The translations under genes and the position numbers were made by a program. From Haloferax prahovense DSM 18310 (GTDB lineage: Archaea > Halobacteriota > Halobacteria > Halobacteriales > Haloferacaceae), in contig NZ_AOLG01000047.1 of the NCBI RefSeq assembly GCF_000336815.1, positions 116,136-180,135 on the forward strand: a stretch of DNA of 64,000 nt, written 5' to 3'. Within the stretch, counting starts at the first letter, position 1, and each line of letters opens with the position of its first letter. Positions 1 to 7,714 of this stretch are shown piece after piece. The notes under the pieces are model-generated. The model had not been told where the DNA came from, ran no database searches, and saw only the letters and a program-made list of their open reading frames with translations.

Positions 1-1
1 G

Positions 2-298
2 GGCGCGCTGTTCCGCGTCATCGTGCCGCTTTCGGCACCCGGCGTGGCGACCGCGGGCGTCCTCACGTTCATCAGCGTCTACAACGAGTTCTTCTTCTCG
101 TTCCTGATGAACAACGGCGAGGCCGACTCGTGGGCGCCCATCGTCGCGGGTATCCTGAAGTATCAGGGGCAGTTCGACACCCCGTACAACCTGATGGCCG
201 CCGCCTCCATCGTGGGGGTCTTACCCGTGGCCATCCTTGTCATCATCGCGCAGGAACGCATCGTGAGTGGACTGACTGCAGGAGCGCTGAAGGAGTAA
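2..298 (+). CDS. Carbohydrate ABC transporter permease (CUT1, MalG/UgpE-like), C-terminal end only
   Basis: The gene enters from the left edge; 98 residues of the C-terminus are visible. It starts inside the cytoplasmic EAA loop that contacts the ATPase (a GALFRVIVPLSAPG stretch), followed by about two membrane helices and the tail IVSGLTAGALKE, typical of the MalG/UgpE branch of inner-membrane sugar permeases. The ATPase gene follows after 2 nt, so the two are co-transcribed. The solute-binding protein and second permease must lie upstream, outside the window. The substrate cannot be read from this fragment; a mono- or oligosaccharide is likely from the family and the nearby sugar dehydrogenase and TrmB genes. 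Confidence 0.9.
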   Translation, partial: GALFRVIVPLSAPGVATAGVLTFISVYNEFFFSFLMNNGEADSWAPIVAGILKYQGQFDTPYNLMAAASIVGVLPVAILVIIAQERIVSGLTAGALKE

Positions 299-300
299 CC

Positions 301-1488
301 ATGGGAGACGTAACACTCGAACACGTAAGCAAGTACTACGACGACGTAACGGCGGTCGACGACATGAACCTCGACATCGAAGACGGAGAATTCATCTGTC
401 TCGTCGGTCCGTCGGGGTGCGGGAAGTCGACGACCATGGAGATGATTGCGGGCCTCACCATCCCCTCCGAGGGGAAGGTGTTCATCGGCGACCGCGAGGT
501 GACGAACCTCCCGCCGAAGGACCGCGGGGTCGCGATGGTGTTCCAGAACATCGCGCTGTTCCCCCACATGGACGTCTACGACAACATCTCCTTCGGGCTC
601 CGCCTCCGCAACTACGACAAGGAGGAAATCGAGCGCCGCGTCGAGCGCGCCGCCGAAATCGTTCAACTCCAGGGAATGCTCGAACGCATGCCCGACGAGA
701 TGTCCGGCGGGCAGCGACAGCGCGTCGCCATCGCCCGCGCCATCGTCCGCAATCCCGGCGTCTTTCTGATGGACGAGCCGCTGGCGAACCTCGACGCGAA
801 GCTCCGGGTCCACATGCGGACCGAACTCCAGCGCCTACACAAGGAACTGGACACGACCATCATCTACGTCACCCACGACCAGGCGGAGGCGATGACGATG
901 TCCGACCGCATCGCGGTCATCGACTCGGGACAGCTCCAGCAGATCGACCCGCCGCTGGTCTGTTACAACGAACCCGCGAACCTGTTCGTCGCCGGCTTCA
1001 TCGGCTCGCCGTCGATGAACTTCCTCAACGGCGAGGTCACGGAAGGCGGGTTCGTCTCGACCAACATCGACGTGGAGTTCGACCCCGCGAACCTCGGCAT
1101 CGAGGCGGGGACCGACGTCACGATGGGCATCCGCCCCGAGGACGTGTACCTCGTCGGCGACGAGGCGCTCGTGTCGAACCCCAGCCACAGTATCGATGCC
1201 GTGACCGACGTGCTCGAACCGATGGGCGACGAGATATTCGTCTACCTGAAGCTCTCGGAGTCGGCCGAGACGAACCTCGAAGACACGAGCGGCGTCGCCA
1301 ACGACCAACTGCTGATGAGCGTCGCACCCGACACCGACATCGAGGAGGACGAGGACGTGACGGTCGTCCTCGACCGCTCGCGCGTCCACCTCTTCGACAC
1401 CGAGACGGGCGAGGCCATCAGCCACGGCATCGAGACGCCCGTCCAGACGAGCGGCGCGCCCGGCACGGAAGCGGAAAGCGACGACTGA
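301..1488 (+). CDS. Carbohydrate ABC transporter ATP-binding protein (MalK/UgpC family)
   Basis: 395 residues, the usual MalK length. Walker A GPSGCGKST (36-44), Q-loop FQN (81-83), signature MSGGQ (134-138), Walker B ending MDEP (157-160, catalytic Glu159) and switch His192 are all intact. A C-terminal TOBE/OB region (about 235-370, with a GIRPEDV motif) is the part that receives regulatory contacts in MalK. It powers sugar import through the permease just upstream. The ATG at 301 is chosen because AGGAG (291-295) sits just upstream and residues before it do not fit the family; an in-frame upstream GTG would only add out-of-frame permease sequence. The last 25 residues are an acidic tail. 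Confidence 0.95.
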   Translation: MGDVTLEHVSKYYDDVTAVDDMNLDIEDGEFICLVGPSGCGKSTTMEMIAGLTIPSEGKVFIGDREVTNLPPKDRGVAMVFQNIALFPHMDVYDNISFGLRLRNYDKEEIERRVERAAEIVQLQGMLERMPDEMSGGQRQRVAIARAIVRNPGVFLMDEPLANLDAKLRVHMRTELQRLHKELDTTIIYVTHDQAEAMTMSDRIAVIDSGQLQQIDPPLVCYNEPANLFVAGFIGSPSMNFLNGEVTEGGFVSTNIDVEFDPANLGIEAGTDVTMGIRPEDVYLVGDEALVSNPSHSIDAVTDVLEPMGDEIFVYLKLSESAETNLEDTSGVANDQLLMSVAPDTDIEEDEDVTVVLDRSRVHLFDTETGEAISHGIETPVQTSGAPGTEAESDD

Positions 1489-1589
1489 CGCGCCCGTAAA
1501 ACGGCTCGTGTCGGTTCGTCTCCGGTCGCCCGCTCGCAACTCGCACAGCCCGCACAACGCTTATCGGAGCCACACCACATCACACATCC

Positions 1590-1793
1590 ATGGTCAACGA
1601 ACTCGGTCTGTTCTACCTCGGCGGGATGACGGTCCTGTTTTTCTTCTGGGCCTACGGCATCGTCTCGTTCCTCCTCGACCTGAAGAACAAGTTCATCCCG
1701 AAGGGCAAGCAGTACCTCCGCGGGCGACGCCGACTCAAGGAGGAAAAGCGCCGCGAGGAAGAGCGCAAAGAGCGCGAAGAACAGCTCTACTGA
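1590..1793 (+). CDS. Small single-helix membrane protein downstream of the sugar ABC operon
   Basis: 67 residues, no recognised family. Residues about 6-29 form one hydrophobic helix rich in Phe/Leu. The remainder (30-67) is a highly charged Lys/Arg/Glu segment predicted to be a cytoplasmic helix or short coiled coil; the run of Lys/Arg right after the helix suggests N-out/C-in topology. It starts 102 nt after the ATPase stop on the same strand and could share its transcript. A single helix plus charged tail next to a transporter suggests a small accessory or scaffold peptide, but this is inference. The reading frame has normal haloarchaeal codon use and no competing frame. Confidence 0.7.
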   Translation: MVNELGLFYLGGMTVLFFFWAYGIVSFLLDLKNKFIPKGKQYLRGRRRLKEEKRREEERKEREEQLY

Positions 1794-1949
1794 CGCCCAG
1801 TCTCGACCCGTGCCAGTCGCCTCGTCCCGCCTCGTCGTTCGCCTCACCCCGCGTCCCGAACGCCGTCTGACCGGGCGCTCGCGGTCGATTCTGGCAATTC
1901 AGACCAAAGAACGTGAAACTTAACACCACCTGTAGTTAATCATCGAATC

Positions 1950-3044
1950 ATGAGTACGGAATCATCGGTCCGAGTCGGTATCGTCGGACTCGGAAACATC
2001 GGACACCACCACGCAGACCGCCTCGCCGACCTCGGCGCGACTCTCGTCGGCGGCCTCGACATCCAGGCGGACGCCCGTCGCCGCTTCGCGGAGAAGTACG
2101 ACGTGAACACCTACGAGGAGAAGTCGGAGCTGTTCGGGGAGGTCGACGCGGTCATCATCACCACGCCGAACCGCTTCCACGAGGAGTACGCCGTCGCCGC
2201 GCTCGACGCGGGCCTCGACGTGCTGCTCGAAAAGCCGCTCGCGCACTCGCTCGAATCGGCCGAGCGAATCGCCGAGGCGGCCGAGGAGGCCGACGGCTTC
2301 TGCATGGTCGGCTTCAACAACCGCTTTGCCAACCCCGTCGAGGTCGTCCGCCACCACTACGAGGAGGGCCGCTTCGGCGACGTCACCCACGTCGAGGCCA
2401 ACTACGTCCGCCGCCGCGGCATCCCCGGCCGCGGGTCGTGGTTCACCTCCAAGAAAGTCGCCGGCGGCGGTTCGCTCATCGACATCGGCGTCCACGCCAT
2501 CGACCTCGCGCTCTACTTCCTCGACTTCCCCGAGGTCGTCGAGGTCTCCGGCGTCACCCGCTCGGAGTTCGGCGACCGCGACGACTACACCTTCGTCGAG
2601 ATGTGGGGCGACGACGTCGGGCCGGAGGCGTTCGACGTGGACGACTCCGCGAGCGCCTTCATCCGCACCGAGGAGGGGACGACCATCTCCCTCGAAGTCG
2701 CGTGGGCGACGAACCGCCCGACCAACGACGAGTTCTTCCTCCGCGGCACGGAGGGCGGCGTGCGCTTCGACCGCGCGAGCCACGACCTCCAGTTCTACGA
2801 GGACGGCGTCGGCGGCGGCAACCACCTCTCGACGGCCGACGTAGAGACGCAGGACAACGACACCCACAAGACCGAACAGGAGGCGTTCCTCGCGGCCGTC
2901 GCCGAGGGCGAACACCCCGGCCGCAACACGGTCGAACAGGGGCTCGCCGTCCAGCGCGTCATCGACGCCATCTACCGCTCGTCGGAGACGGGGAAGGCGG
3001 TCCGCCTCGACGCGGTCGAGACCGAGACGCCCCCGGCGAACTGA
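1950..3044 (+). CDS. Gfo/Idh/MocA family sugar dehydrogenase
   Basis: 364 residues, typical for the family. An N-terminal Rossmann fold carries GLGNIG (13-18) for NAD(P). The family EKP motif is at 94-96, with the catalytic lysine Lys95. The C-terminal substrate-binding alpha/beta domain has the conserved GGSLIDIGVH stretch (173-182; Asp178 and His182 are the usual active-site residues). Such enzymes oxidise a sugar, inositol or sugar acid. Its position behind a sugar importer suggests it acts on the imported substrate. An AT-rich stretch (about 1915-1940) precedes the ATG and probably holds its own promoter. The exact substrate is unknown. Confidence 0.9.
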   Translation: MSTESSVRVGIVGLGNIGHHHADRLADLGATLVGGLDIQADARRRFAEKYDVNTYEEKSELFGEVDAVIITTPNRFHEEYAVAALDAGLDVLLEKPLAHSLESAERIAEAAEEADGFCMVGFNNRFANPVEVVRHHYEEGRFGDVTHVEANYVRRRGIPGRGSWFTSKKVAGGGSLIDIGVHAIDLALYFLDFPEVVEVSGVTRSEFGDRDDYTFVEMWGDDVGPEAFDVDDSASAFIRTEEGTTISLEVAWATNRPTNDEFFLRGTEGGVRFDRASHDLQFYEDGVGGGNHLSTADVETQDNDTHKTEQEAFLAAVAEGEHPGRNTVEQGLAVQRVIDAIYRSSETGKAVRLDAVETETPPAN

Positions 3045-3086
3045 CCACCGCGAACGCGAACACCTCTCAGTCCCACTTTTCACACC

Positions 3087-3881
3087 ATGTCCGTCATCGA
3101 CTCACTCAAGCGCCCGGAACACACCGGCGAGAACCGCTGTCTCCCGTGTACCGCCGTCAACGTCGCGCTGGTCGTCCTCGTCGGCCTCGCGGTCAGCGTG
3201 CTCTCGCCGCTGGTCGGTTTCGTCGTCCTCGTCGGCGGCGCGCTCGCAGTGTACCTGCGGGGCTACGTCGTCCCCGGCACGCCCTCGTTCGCGCCCCGAG
3301 TCGTCTCTGCGCTCGGTCTCGCCGGCTACTTCGACCACGGCGTCGACGCCCCCGACCGCCGGTCGGAGTCGCTCGACGCCAACGTCGACCCCGACGTGAT
3401 GCTCTCGACGCTCCTGAACGCCGGGGTGCTCGTCGAGGAGGAAGACGGCCTGTTCCTCGCCGACGACGCCCGCGAGGAGTGGGAGTCGACGATGGCGACG
3501 CTCCGGAAGACCACGGACGAGGAACTCGCCGAGGCAGTCGCCAACGCGGTCCCGTTCGAGGCGACCGTCGACGCCGAGTTCGGAGGCATCTCGCTAGACG
3601 GCCCCTCGATGTCCGTGTGGATTTCCCGGCCGCAGGCCATCGCGGACGTGGCGACGCTCTACACGGTCGTCGAGCGCGGCGTCGACCCGATGGTCGCGCT
3701 CGCGGCCACGGAACCGATGCGGATGTTCACCGAGGTCTGTCCGGACTGCGGCGGCGCGGTCGAGGAGACGACGACGCGCAACTGCTGCGGCGGCACCGCG
3801 GGGCTGTACGACTCGCCGGAACACGAGGTCCTCGGCTGTGCGGACTGCGGCGCGGTCGTCTACGAGTTCCCCGACGAGTAG
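3087..3881 (+). CDS. Membrane-anchored zinc-ribbon protein of unknown function
   Basis: 264 residues, not recognised. An N-terminal CLPC pair (18-21) is followed by a long hydrophobic segment (about 24-57, probably two tight helices). A soluble middle region has a helical segment like a small winged-helix or regulatory fold (about 100-150). The C-terminal Cys cluster is CPDC (218-221), CC (233-234) and CADC (251-254), a likely zinc ribbon. It follows the dehydrogenase by 42 nt and converges with trmB. Nothing shows its function; a membrane-tethered zinc-binding regulator or chaperone is possible. Confidence 0.75.
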   Translation: MSVIDSLKRPEHTGENRCLPCTAVNVALVVLVGLAVSVLSPLVGFVVLVGGALAVYLRGYVVPGTPSFAPRVVSALGLAGYFDHGVDAPDRRSESLDANVDPDVMLSTLLNAGVLVEEEDGLFLADDAREEWESTMATLRKTTDEELAEAVANAVPFEATVDAEFGGISLDGPSMSVWISRPQAIADVATLYTVVERGVDPMVALAATEPMRMFTEVCPDCGGAVEETTTRNCCGGTAGLYDSPEHEVLGCADCGAVVYEFPDE

Positions 3882-3941
3882 CCGTCGCTGGCGGGGACTA
3901 GTCGAGCGGAAAAGACGCGAGCGGAAACTGACGACGCGGCT

Positions 3942-5003
3942 TCAGACGATTTCGTCGCGGTTCGGAACCTCGTCGCGGCCGAGCAGAATCTCCTGTCCTT
4001 CGACGTCTTCGAGCGCGGCGACCAGCCCGCCGACCTCGACGACGCCCTCTTCGGTCTCGATGTGGAGCGACGCGACCTCCTCCGTGTCCTCGAAGGCCGT
4101 CTCGATGACGCGCCCTTCGACCACGATGGGGTCGCCGGTCTCGATGTCGCGGCCGGAGACGGAGGCGTAGAAGTCGCCTTCTATCTCGCGGATGTCCTTG
4201 ACGGCCCGGCGGATGGAGGCGTAGCGGCGCGGGAACGGCCGGCGCTTGCCGTTGGCGACGATGGTCTCGGCGGTGCTCCAGAGGACGGTCCCGAAGAAGC
4301 CGCTCACGAGGAAGCCGAGCGCGGAGCGGTTGAAGATGACGCCGTAGCGGTCGCGGTCGTCGCGGAGGGCGTCTTGGGTCGCGTAGATGGAGTACTCGCC
4401 GTCGGCGACCGCGAGGACGGGCGAGGTGATGCCGCGGCGGGCGCGGGCGATGGTCGCCACGTCGAGGTAGTTGAACTCGTCCGGGTCGGGCGCGCGGGAG
4501 GCGGGCGTGACGAGCAGGTCGATGCTGACGCCGCTGTCGATGGCCGCCGCGAGGTCATCGCGGAAGCGACGAAGCAGGTCGGGCGTCAACGAGAGCACGA
4601 GTTCGTACTCCGCGGCCTCGATAATCTCCTCGATGTAGCGGAGGATGGTCGACCGCGACTTGACGAGCGAGACGGCCTCGGTGTCGCGGGCCGGGGCGGT
4701 GTAGCGCGCCTCTAACTCCTCGATGAGCTCCTCCAGCGAGGTCTTGACGTTCGCGAAGGCGTCGTCGGGATCGACTGCGACGATTTTCATCGGCCGCGAC
4801 TCGCGGAGCTCGACGAGGCCGCGGTCCGACAGGCTCCGGACCGTGTCGTACACCCGCGGCTGGGGGATGCTGGTTCGGTCGGCGATTTCGCTCGCCGTCA
4901 ACTGTCCGTGTTCGAGGACGGCCAGATACGCGTCTATCTCGTACTCGCCGAGGTTGAAGCGCTCACCGACTCGCTCCATGGTGAGCCGCAGTTCGTCAGC
5001 CAT
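3942..5003 (-). CDS. trmB: TrmB family sugar-sensing transcriptional regulator
   Basis: 353 residues. Residues 14-80 form the TrmB winged helix ([20 protein letters not shown] is the recognition region). Then comes a coiled linker and the large C-terminal sugar-binding domain with a PLD-like core, including the [12 protein letters not shown] and [15 protein letters not shown] stretches typical of full-length TrmB. In haloarchaea TrmB switches glycolytic and gluconeogenic genes according to glucose. The ATG at 5003 is chosen because upstream residues do not align with the family and a TrmB-type operator lies just upstream (5037-5052). It sits 3' to a sugar ABC operon transcribed toward it. It could instead be a TrmB paralogue specific for that transporter. 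Confidence 0.88.
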   Translation of the reverse strand: MADELRLTMERVGERFNLGEYEIDAYLAVLEHGQLTASEIADRTSIPQPRVYDTVRSLSDRGLVELRESRPMKIVAVDPDDAFANVKTSLEELIEELEARYTAPARDTEAVSLVKSRSTILRYIEEIIEAAEYELVLSLTPDLLRRFRDDLAAAIDSGVSIDLLVTPASRAPDPDEFNYLDVATIARARRGITSPVLAVADGEYSIYATQDALRDDRDRYGVIFNRSALGFLVSGFFGTVLWSTAETIVANGKRRPFPRRYASIRRAVKDIREIEGDFYASVSGRDIETGDPIVVEGRVIETAFEDTEEVASLHIETEEGVVEVGGLVAALEDVEGQEILLGRDEVPNRDEIV

Positions 5004-5036
5004 GGTCGTGACGTGTACGGCATCACCTAAATCATT

Positions 5037-5052
5037 TACTGAAATCCGAGTA
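5037..5052 (-). promoter_or_regulatory. Candidate TrmB operator in the trmB promoter
   Basis: The plus strand reads TACT-GAAATCC-GAGTA, an exact match to the TACT-N7/8-GAGTA consensus published for haloarchaeal TrmB. It lies 34-49 nt upstream of the trmB ATG. On the minus strand a TATA-like GGAATTTTG (about 5055-5063) precedes it, so bound TrmB would sit downstream of the TATA box and block transcription: autorepression. The minus-strand core GTGCTACTCG is shared with the ppc site at 63178. Confidence 0.65.
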
Positions 5053-5132
5053 GCACAAAATTCCGAAAACAAGTGGCACAAACGGTAGCAGACCGGCTGT
5101 CGGACGCTATTTGACGGCGGGCGGGTCGGCGC

Positions 5133-5873
5133 TCACATGTACATCCGGTCGTCGGGGAGGTCGGCCTCGCTGTCGTGGAGTCGCTCGGCGAGTTCGGCGT
5201 AGTACTGCTGGACCTCGGCCGCGAACGACTCCAGCGGCGAGGAGTCGACGCCGAGGTCGTACACCTCGTTGGCGGCGTCGACGAGTCGAATCGTCGCCTC
5301 TACGTCGGGGACTTGAGCGTGAACCGGCGTGACGTAGACGCCGACGCCGAGGGGCGACCCGATGCCGCGCTCGACGAGCGCCGCGTTGGTGCCGTCGAAG
5401 AAGCCCCGACCCATCGGAGGGATGTCGCTGTCGGCGAGTCGCGCTTCGCGGTAGTCGTCGGTGGCGATGTAGAACACGCGGTGTTCGTCGGGGCCGTGAG
5501 CCATCGGAATCCCCGAGAGGACCGCGAGTTCCTCGACTTGATTGTGCTCTGTCCACTCGAGGATGGCGTTGCCGAACTGGGTGCCGTGGACGGCCGGGAC
5601 GAACAGCTCGCCGACGAGGACGGTCACGTCGAGGTCCTCGCGGGAGAACAGCCGGGTGTGATGCCGAGGGCGGCCGTTCTCGAATGGAGTCACCGCCGGG
5701 AGGCCCTCGACGGTGAGGTGGCCAGTCTGTTCGAGGTCGAGGTGGTCGACGATGAAGTCGACGGCCGTGAGACCGGCGAGTCCGAACGACGAGAAGCCGC
5801 AGAGGAGCGCTCGGCTGGGCGGCGTCTCGTGGGTGATGCGGAAGTCCGGTCCGGGCGTCGTCACGTGGTTCAT
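5133..5873 (-). CDS. PAC2 family protein (proteasome assembly chaperone 2 superfamily)
   Basis: 246 residues. It matches the archaeal PAC2/PbaB-like family by its N-terminal GFSSFGLAGLTAVDFIVDHL segment, the central beta-alpha core with the VLVGE strand, and the SGIPMAH region. Relatives include eukaryotic PAC2 and archaeal proteins of uncertain role in proteasome assembly. The C-terminal 50 residues are helical and acidic. The ATG at 5873 gives the family N-terminus; an upstream start adds only eight unsupported residues. It is divergent from the MscS gene across 94 bp. The direct role in haloarchaea is unknown. Confidence 0.85.
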   Translation of the reverse strand: MNHVTTPGPDFRITHETPPSRALLCGFSSFGLAGLTAVDFIVDHLDLEQTGHLTVEGLPAVTPFENGRPRHHTRLFSREDLDVTVLVGELFVPAVHGTQFGNAILEWTEHNQVEELAVLSGIPMAHGPDEHRVFYIATDDYREARLADSDIPPMGRGFFDGTNAALVERGIGSPLGVGVYVTPVHAQVPDVEATIRLVDAANEVYDLGVDSSPLESFAAEVQQYYAELAERLHDSEADLPDDRMYM

Positions 5874-5967
5874 GCGCTCTCTACGCCCCGGTGACACTTA
5901 GCCGTTCACCGCGACCGGAACCCTCGGAGTAACAACCCTTTTTTCACCGCTCCCCGTTGCGGTTTCC

Positions 5968-7137
5968 ATGGACGGAGTCGAGGGGGTTGCCGACGCGTCG
6001 GATGCGGTCGGCGGGACGCTGACGGCGGGGAGTCACGTCGCGGTCGCCCCGCTCCAGTCGACGGCAATCGAGCCGCCGGCGTTCGTGCCGGACTACCTCC
6101 TGTTTCCGGGGTGGCGCATCGCCGTCGCTCTCGTTATCGTCTCCCTGGCGGTCGGGCTCTCGAAGTACATCGTCCGCCTGCTCGGACGACCGATCGCCCG
6201 GCAGTTCCGGCGGCAGAGTGTCGCCCAGACGGTCCTCCGAATCGTCCGGCTCACCATCGTCCTCCTCGGCGTCGGCCTCGGGGCGAACGTCCTCGGCCTC
6301 GAACTCGGCGACATCGTCCTCTCGGTGACGGTGTTCTCGGCGGTGCTCGGTATCGTCCTCGCCCCCATCGTCGGGAGCATCATCAACGGGGTGTTCGTCC
6401 TCTCGGACCAGCCGTTCGAAATCGGCGACATGATAGAACTCGACGACGGCACGAAGGGCTTCATCGACGAGATAACCCTGAGCTACACGAAGATATTCAC
6501 CCTCGACAACACGTTTCTGGTGATGTCGAACTCGAACATCCGCGACCGCGACGTCATCAACTACTCCGCGGAGGACGAGCGGACCCGCCTGTCGCTCGAC
6601 GTGCTCGTCACCTACGAGTCCGACATCGACGCCGCCCGCGACCTCGTCGAGCGCGCCGCCCGCGACTGCGACGCCGTGGTCGAAGGCGGCCCCGACATCC
6701 GCATCGGGAGCGCCCGCTACCCGGCGAAGCCGACCGCCTACATCAACTCCTACGCCGACAACGGCGTCCTCCTGCGCCTCCGCTACTGGGCGCTGAAGCC
6801 GTACAAAATCGGTCGCATCCAGTCAGAGGTCCAGACGCGGCTCTGGACGCTCGTCGAGGAGTCCGAGGCGACCGTCGAGTTCGCCTACCCGCACACCCAC
6901 CTCGTCTTCGACGAGACGAGCGGGAGCCTCCACGTCACCGGCGACGAGGCCGCGAACCGGAGACACGCCACCGCGTCGCCGGCACCGGGAGCGCCCGTCC
7001 AGCAGGTCTCTGACGGCGAGGGTGTCGACACCCCGGAAACCCCAACTGATGCGACCGACGCCACGGAGTCGACGGACGCCGAGTTGACGGACGCCGAGTC
7101 GACGGACACCGAGTCGACGAACACCGCCGACGACTGA
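5968..7137 (+). CDS. Small-conductance mechanosensitive channel, MscS family
   Basis: 389 residues. An extracytoplasmic N-terminus is followed by three helices: TM1 about 49-71, TM2 about 91-112, and pore-lining TM3 about 115-145 (SAVLGIVLAPIVGSIINGVF). The MscS beta domain begins at about 148 (QPFEIGDMIELDDGTKGFIDEI), followed by the alpha/beta cage. It acts as an osmotic safety valve in the membrane. A T-rich stretch at about 5939-5944 is placed as a TATA box 24-29 nt before the ATG. The last 45 residues are a Thr/Asp/Glu/Ser-rich tail containing a tandem 15-bp repeat (7066-7125); canonical MscS proteins end before such a tail. Confidence 0.93.
   Translation: MDGVEGVADASDAVGGTLTAGSHVAVAPLQSTAIEPPAFVPDYLLFPGWRIAVALVIVSLAVGLSKYIVRLLGRPIARQFRRQSVAQTVLRIVRLTIVLLGVGLGANVLGLELGDIVLSVTVFSAVLGIVLAPIVGSIINGVFVLSDQPFEIGDMIELDDGTKGFIDEITLSYTKIFTLDNTFLVMSNSNIRDRDVINYSAEDERTRLSLDVLVTYESDIDAARDLVERAARDCDAVVEGGPDIRIGSARYPAKPTAYINSYADNGVLLRLRYWALKPYKIGRIQSEVQTRLWTLVEESEATVEFAYPHTHLVFDETSGSLHVTGDEAANRRHATASPAPGAPVQQVSDGEGVDTPETPTDATDATESTDAELTDAESTDTESTNTADD
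7066..7125 (+). repeat. Four tandem 15-bp units encoding ESTDA-like pentapeptides
   Basis: Consecutive in-frame copies GAGTCGACGGACGCC, GAGTTGACGGACGCC, GAGTCGACGGACACC and GAGTCGACGAACACC lie at the end of the MscS gene. They encode ESTDA, ELTDA, ESTDT and ESTNT. The few differences between copies point to recent slippage expansion; copy number probably varies between strains. Confidence 0.9.
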
Positions 7138-7213
7138 CGAGAAACGGCGAACACAGTCGGGACTGAGGCCGCGTCGAAAGCGGAAAAACGAATCCGAACC
7201 GAGAGTCGCCGGC

Positions 7214-7621
7214 TCAGTCGTCCGCGCGGACGGTGATGACCGTGCAGTCGAGCTTTTCGCGGAGGAACACGTCGATGTCGGGGTCGTCGAGGAACCGCCG
7301 GAGCATCCGCCGCCAGCGGCTCGCCTGTTTCGACCCGATAACGACGATGTCGGCCTCCTCGGCGGCGACCTCTTCGAGAATCGTCTCCTCGACGAGGAAG
7401 CCTCGGCGGACCACGTAGCGCGCGCGGACGAGCGGGCCGAACTCGGCTTCGACCGCCCGCTTGAGTTCGGTCCGCGTGACGCCGCGGTTCGACTGGTAGA
7501 GGTCGACGTGGAGGACCGTCAGCTCGGCGTCGCGCTCGCGCGCGACGCGGACGGCCTCTTCGAGCGTCGCCCGGGAGTGCTTCGAGAGGGGGTACCGAAC
7601 CGGGACCACGACCCGTGTCAT
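7214..7621 (-). CDS. UspA domain protein, apparently non-ATP-binding
   Basis: 135 residues with the universal stress protein alpha/beta fold: N-terminal VVVPVRYPL strand, LTVLHVDLYQSN second strand, ADIVVIGSK fourth strand and C-terminal CTVITVRADD. The ATP-binding UspA signature G-x2-G-x9-G-[ST] after the fourth strand is not present; instead there is SKQASRWRRMLRRFL, rich in Arg. It therefore resembles the non-nucleotide-binding UspA class, or uses the basic helix for something else. It is monocistronic, convergent with MscS and divided by 93 bp from the phosphoesterase on the same strand. The physiological role is not apparent. Confidence 0.85.
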   Translation of the reverse strand: MTRVVVPVRYPLSKHSRATLEEAVRVARERDAELTVLHVDLYQSNRGVTRTELKRAVEAEFGPLVRARYVVRRGFLVEETILEEVAAEEADIVVIGSKQASRWRRMLRRFLDDPDIDVFLREKLDCTVITVRADD

Positions 7622-7714
7622 ACTCCGAGACCACTCGCCGGGCGTGCGTGAACCTTTCCCTCTCGGTCGGCTTGGCCGGCGGACGCGCGCCCGTCTCCGG
7701 CCCTTCGACCGCGC

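Noticed and set aside
5939-5944. T6 run as a transcription terminator
   Set aside because: It lies 24-29 nt before the MscS ATG between divergent genes, so a TATA/promoter role is more sensible.
7619-7635. Partial TrmB-like TACTC half-site near the UspA start
   Set aside because: No AGTA at the required spacing follows.
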